Shown here: piece by piece, positions 61,504-64,000 of the stretch | How the letters are laid out: each line of letters opens with the position of its first letter | Position numbering within the stretch: position 1 is the stretch's first letter | Assembly (NCBI RefSeq): GCF_001984125.1 | Contig: NZ_MTQL01000007.1 | Span: 1 to 64,000 of the forward strand | Direction: 5' to 3' | DNA: 64,000 nt | Source of the DNA: Leifsonia sp. ALI-44-B | GTDB taxonomy: Bacteria > Actinomycetota > Actinomycetes > Actinomycetales > Microbacteriaceae | Translations under genes and position numbers: made by a program | The notes under the pieces: model-generated | The model's database searches: none | What the model was told of the DNA's origin: nothing | Seen by the model: only the letters and a program-made list of their open reading frames with translations

Positions 61504-61550
61504 ATCTCCCTCGGGCTCAGGTAAACGCTTCGGCGTGAACACTCCCGAAT

Positions 61551-61606
61551 GAAGAGTCCCAGACTCTTCTTCCCATGAAGCCCCGGTCTTTCGGCCGGGG
61601 CTTCAT
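61551..61606. terminator. Tandem terminator hairpins after cspA
   Basis: Hairpin 1: GAAGAGTC-cca-GACTCTTC (61551-61569). Hairpin 2: a 12-bp stem, ATGAAGCCCCGG with CCGGGGCTTCAT (61575-61606), followed by GCTTT. The two are 5 bases apart. Confidence 0.75.
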
Positions 61607-61713
61607 GCTTTAACCGGGCGGTGTCCTGCGCGATCCACCCGCCTCGCTGATGGTCGCTGCCCGCAGGTCAAGGCCTTGACGCATCCGCGCGAATCCGTCG
61701 AAATGGATACACG

Positions 61714-61992
61714 ATGAACGAACACGACGAACCCCTGCAGCTGCCCAACGACCGCAGCGACCGGCCCATCGAGGGATCGAGCCCCGCGGTCTTGGCATTG
61801 ACGCTGTCCGAAACGCGAGGCCAGCTCGCTGAGACCATGCGGGAAATCCAGGACCGTCTCACGCCGGACGCGATCCGTGCTCGAGTGCGAGAGATCCTCT
61901 GGGAGCGCCGCGTCGGAATAATCGCCGGCGCCGCCCTCGTAACCGCTGCCATCGTGCTCGTCGTCACCGTGAAGAAAGGCCAGAACCGATGA
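61714..61992 (+). CDS. DUF3618 domain membrane protein
   Basis: A 92-residue protein. A helical, charged N-terminal half with the DUF3618-like LALTLSETRGQLAETMREIQ and DRLTPDAIRARVREIL is followed by one membrane helix (about 68-86: GIIAGAALVTAAIVLVVTV) and a short basic tail. Function unknown; family genes are linked to stress-type envelope proteins. Its stop overlaps the YihY gene start by 4 bases, so the two are coupled. Confidence 0.82.
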   Translation: MNEHDEPLQLPNDRSDRPIEGSSPAVLALTLSETRGQLAETMREIQDRLTPDAIRARVREILWERRVGIIAGAALVTAAIVLVVTVKKGQNR

Positions 61993-63137
61993 CCGACACA
62001 GCCAAAAAGACCAGCCCCGAGAATGTTCCCGAGGGCGACGACGCTCCTCGCGACACGGGCAAGGACTCCCCCGCCAAGCTCAAGGGCCGCCACTGGGGTT
62101 ACATCCTGAAGCGTGCGTTCCGTCAGTTCACGCAGAACCAGGGCAGCGACATCAGTGCAGCCCTCACCTATTTCACCGTCTTGGCGATCTTCCCGGGCAT
62201 CCTGGCCATGGTCTCGATCCTGGCGCTCATCGGGCGCGACGACGATGTGACGAGCCAGCTCATCGCGTTTATGAACTCGTCTCTGCCGCAGGACACCGCC
62301 GAGACCCTGCGTGGACCCATCGAGAACCTCACCTCATCGCCCGGTGCGGGCTGGGCGCTCGTCATCGGTCTTGCGGGCGCGATCTGGTCGGCATCCGGTT
62401 ATGTCAGCGCGTTCTCGCGCGGCCTCAACCGCATTTACGGCGTGAAAGAGGGCCGGCCGGTCTGGAAGCTGCGCCCCAAGATGCTGCTCGTCACGGTCAT
62501 CGTGCTCGTGACCCTCGTGATCATGTCGTTGCTCATCATCGTGTCCGGTCCCATTGCCGAGGCGATCGGAAGCTTCATCGGCCTGGGCGATGCCGCCCTG
62601 CTCACCTGGAACATCGTCAAGTGGCCGGTCACCGTGTTCCTCGCGGTCTTCCTGCTCGCCGTGCTCTACCACATGACCCCCAACGTGGCTCAGCCGCGGT
62701 TCCGCTGGGTCAGTCCGGGGGCGATCTTCGGCCTGCTCGTCTGGGCGCTCGCGACCGTCGGTTTCTTCTTCTATGCGGCGAACTTCAGCAACTACGACGC
62801 CACGTACGGCTCGCTCGGTGGCGTGATCATCTTCCTGCTGTGGCTGTTCATCTCGAACAACGCCCTCGTCCTCGGCGCCCACGTCGATGCCGAGATCGAG
62901 CGGATGCGCGAGCTGCGCGCCGGTATCGAAGCGGAATACGACCTGCAGCTCCCCGTCCACGACCGGGCCCAGATCGACAAGTCGATCGACGCCGCGGCGA
63001 AGGATGTCCTCAAAGCGCGCGAGTTCCGCCTGTCGGAAGGTAACCCCGCCCCGGGTTCGGATGGCGACACCAGCGAGGACACTGGGCGCAGTCGCGGCGA
63101 CCGTGGCGACCGCGACACGCCGTCGAGTCGGAAATAA
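61989..63137 (+). CDS. YihY/virulence factor BrkB family membrane protein
   Basis: A 382-residue protein with six membrane helices between about 55 and 295: ISAALTYFTVLAIFPGILAM, GLAGAIWSASGYVSAFSRGL, the LYHMTPNV loop, and LWLFISNNALVLGAHVDAEI, all conserved in the family. The last 80 residues are charged and disordered (Asp/Ser/Arg-rich). Function is not established despite the old RNase BN label. It begins with ATG at 61989, overlapping DUF3618 by 4 bases (ATGA). Confidence 0.92.
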   Translation: MTDTAKKTSPENVPEGDDAPRDTGKDSPAKLKGRHWGYILKRAFRQFTQNQGSDISAALTYFTVLAIFPGILAMVSILALIGRDDDVTSQLIAFMNSSLPQDTAETLRGPIENLTSSPGAGWALVIGLAGAIWSASGYVSAFSRGLNRIYGVKEGRPVWKLRPKMLLVTVIVLVTLVIMSLLIIVSGPIAEAIGSFIGLGDAALLTWNIVKWPVTVFLAVFLLAVLYHMTPNVAQPRFRWVSPGAIFGLLVWALATVGFFFYAANFSNYDATYGSLGGVIIFLLWLFISNNALVLGAHVDAEIERMRELRAGIEAEYDLQLPVHDRAQIDKSIDAAAKDVLKAREFRLSEGNPAPGSDGDTSEDTGRSRGDRGDRDTPSSRK

Positions 63138-63322
63138 GTCGCCTCACGCCCGGGCTTTTTTGAGGAATCTGACGTAGGCTGAGAGATGTCCTGTTGCCAC
63201 ACAATGGCGACGGGCCCGGGCCGGGGCGCCTCTATACTCATCTCCCTGGTTCCGTGTGCCGTTCTGATTTGCGCTGCAGATGAGGCGACCAGTGGGTCGT
63301 CGAGGCGCCGGAGGATCCAACT

Positions 63323-64000
63323 TTGGCAACAAGCTCCACACCGGAATCGTCGAAGCCCGACCGCATGCTTGGCGACTCCTCTGCACCCGAGGCGCCCACA
63401 GCCTCGCTCAGTGACTCGGCACAACCGTTGCCCACTCGCCGCAGCCGACGCGCTGCGACCGCTGTGCCCGCGGCATCGGCCTCAGCCGGTAGCACGAAGC
63501 TTCCTGCGGCAGACGCTCCGAGTCTGCGCACGCCGACCACCATCGTGGTAGAAGAGAGTGCGCCCTCCCGACCGCTGACCCGTCGGGAATTGCGCGAACA
63601 GCGCCTGCGCGAGCAGGCCGAGATCGTCGCCGCGGCCGACGCCATCGATGTCAGTGACTCCGACGTCGATTCGTCCGACGAGGGCGACGCCGTCACGGTG
63701 AGTGTCGAGGTTGCCTCGGCCCCCGAGCAGTCGAGCGCCGCACCGGCGACCTCCTCGATCACCATCCCGGCTGTTCACAACGCATCCGAAGAGGGCGCGA
63801 GCGTCGTTGCCACTGCACCTGCTTCCGCTCGAGCAGCATCCGTCGCCGCGTTGACGATCGGCGCCCCGGTTGCCGATGACCGTGCCGCTGCCGCAGCGGG
63901 TCAGAGCCCGCGACCCGTGTTCACGCTTCCCGGGGGCGAAGATTCGCGCCCCGTGGCATCCGCTCGCTTCGATAACGCCGACCGCGCGCCCAAGCCCGTT
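63323..64000 (+). CDS. Partial protein, disordered Ala/Ser/Pro-rich N-terminus
   Basis: An open frame of 226 codons running off the window end. TTG at 63323 is the start, supported by GGAGGA 7 bases upstream; the sequence begins MATSSTPESSKPDRMLGDSS. The whole visible part is low-complexity, rich in Ala, Ser, Asp and Pro. It contains one charged helical block LTRRELREQRLREQAEIVAA (about residues 84-103), a type of block common at the N-terminus of large actinobacterial envelope or cell-wall proteins. No domain is recognisable; function depends on the missing C-terminus. The gap upstream (63138-63322) holds a TATACT -10 box at 63233-63238 and a possible leader of about 80 nt. Confidence 0.6.
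   Translation, partial: MATSSTPESSKPDRMLGDSSAPEAPTASLSDSAQPLPTRRSRRAATAVPAASASAGSTKLPAADAPSLRTPTTIVVEESAPSRPLTRRELREQRLREQAEIVAAADAIDVSDSDVDSSDEGDAVTVSVEVASAPEQSSAAPATSSITIPAVHNASEEGASVVATAPASARAASVAALTIGAPVADDRAAAAAGQSPRPVFTLPGGEDSRPVASARFDNADRAPKPV

Noticed and set aside
63186-63551. 121-codon frame with CysCys near the start (MSCCHTMA) after a TAGGCT box
   Set aside because: The -10 spacing is 5 rather than 6, the frame overlaps the supported gene at 63323 in another phase, and the translation is Arg/Pro-rich shadow sequence. A second Cys leader cannot be supported.

Overview
The window looks like a chromosomal segment of a high-GC actinobacterium, most likely of the family Microbacteriaceae. 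The reasons are the menaquinone pathway, the tiny bS22-type ribosomal protein, an archaeal-type AspRS, system II cytochrome c biogenesis, a MurB/MaoC/HadA-like block, very many leaderless genes, and the recurrent word GGATGCC. There is no rRNA, CRISPR array, prophage or intact insertion sequence. Coding density is high, most intergenic gaps are under 250 bases, and three tRNA genes are present.

Layout. 1-3.2 kb: end of an aminotransferase, murB, two hot-dog dehydratases and a TauE/SafE exporter. 3.2-3.5 kb: tRNA-Met and tRNA-Thr. 3.5-9.4 kb: an alpha-glucoside (maltose-type) ABC uptake system (binding protein and two permeases, no ATPase) divergent from a GH13 alpha-glucosidase, with two LacI-type operators between them. 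9.4-15.6 kb: dTDP-glucose dehydratase, an inositol-phosphatase-family enzyme, an orphan IS3 OrfA-like protein, tRNA-Tyr, a LacI regulator, YajQ and an FtsX-like permease. 15.6-25.9 kb: a putrescine/GABA catabolic locus (permease, stress protein, amine oxidase, two aldehyde dehydrogenases, GABA transaminase) with a divergent PucR-type regulator. 26-40.7 kb: ferredoxin reductase, polyprenyl synthase and the menaquinone genes menG, menF, menD, menA, menE, menB and menC, with an ammonium transporter in between. 40.7-45.5 kb: a translationally coupled operon for cytochrome c maturation (phosphatase, ResA, CcdA, ResB, CcsB). 45.5-55.5 kb: aspS, a Dabb protein, glutaredoxin, an XRE regulator, a repeat-bearing hypothetical protein, bS22, an ArsR regulator, TrkH/TrkA potassium uptake, proC, a sugar-kinase-like protein, a CDF transporter, tadA and upp. 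55.5-64 kb: a cysteine-rich leader peptide in front of a winged-helix regulator, a MarR regulator, photolyase, thioredoxin, fatty acid desaturase, a cold shock protein, DUF3618, a YihY/BrkB protein and the start of a disordered protein.

Functional themes. Respiratory-chain construction dominates the middle: isoprenoid tail (polyprenyl synthase), menaquinone ring (MenF, D, C, E, B), joining (MenA), methylation (MenG), and cytochrome c assembly next door. Nitrogen and carbon scavenging appears as putrescine to succinate conversion, ammonium uptake and alpha-glucoside uptake. The most striking regulatory theme is leaderless transcription. More than twenty genes have a TANNNT-like -10 box ending 6 (rarely 7) bases before the start codon, and in several divergent pairs the two promoters physically overlap. 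The strongest candidate for an undescribed system is the leaderless Cys-rich leader peptide (55755-55859) that precedes an orphan winged-helix regulator.

All calls were made by reading the sequence and its translations without database searches. Product names rest on motifs and family resemblance.
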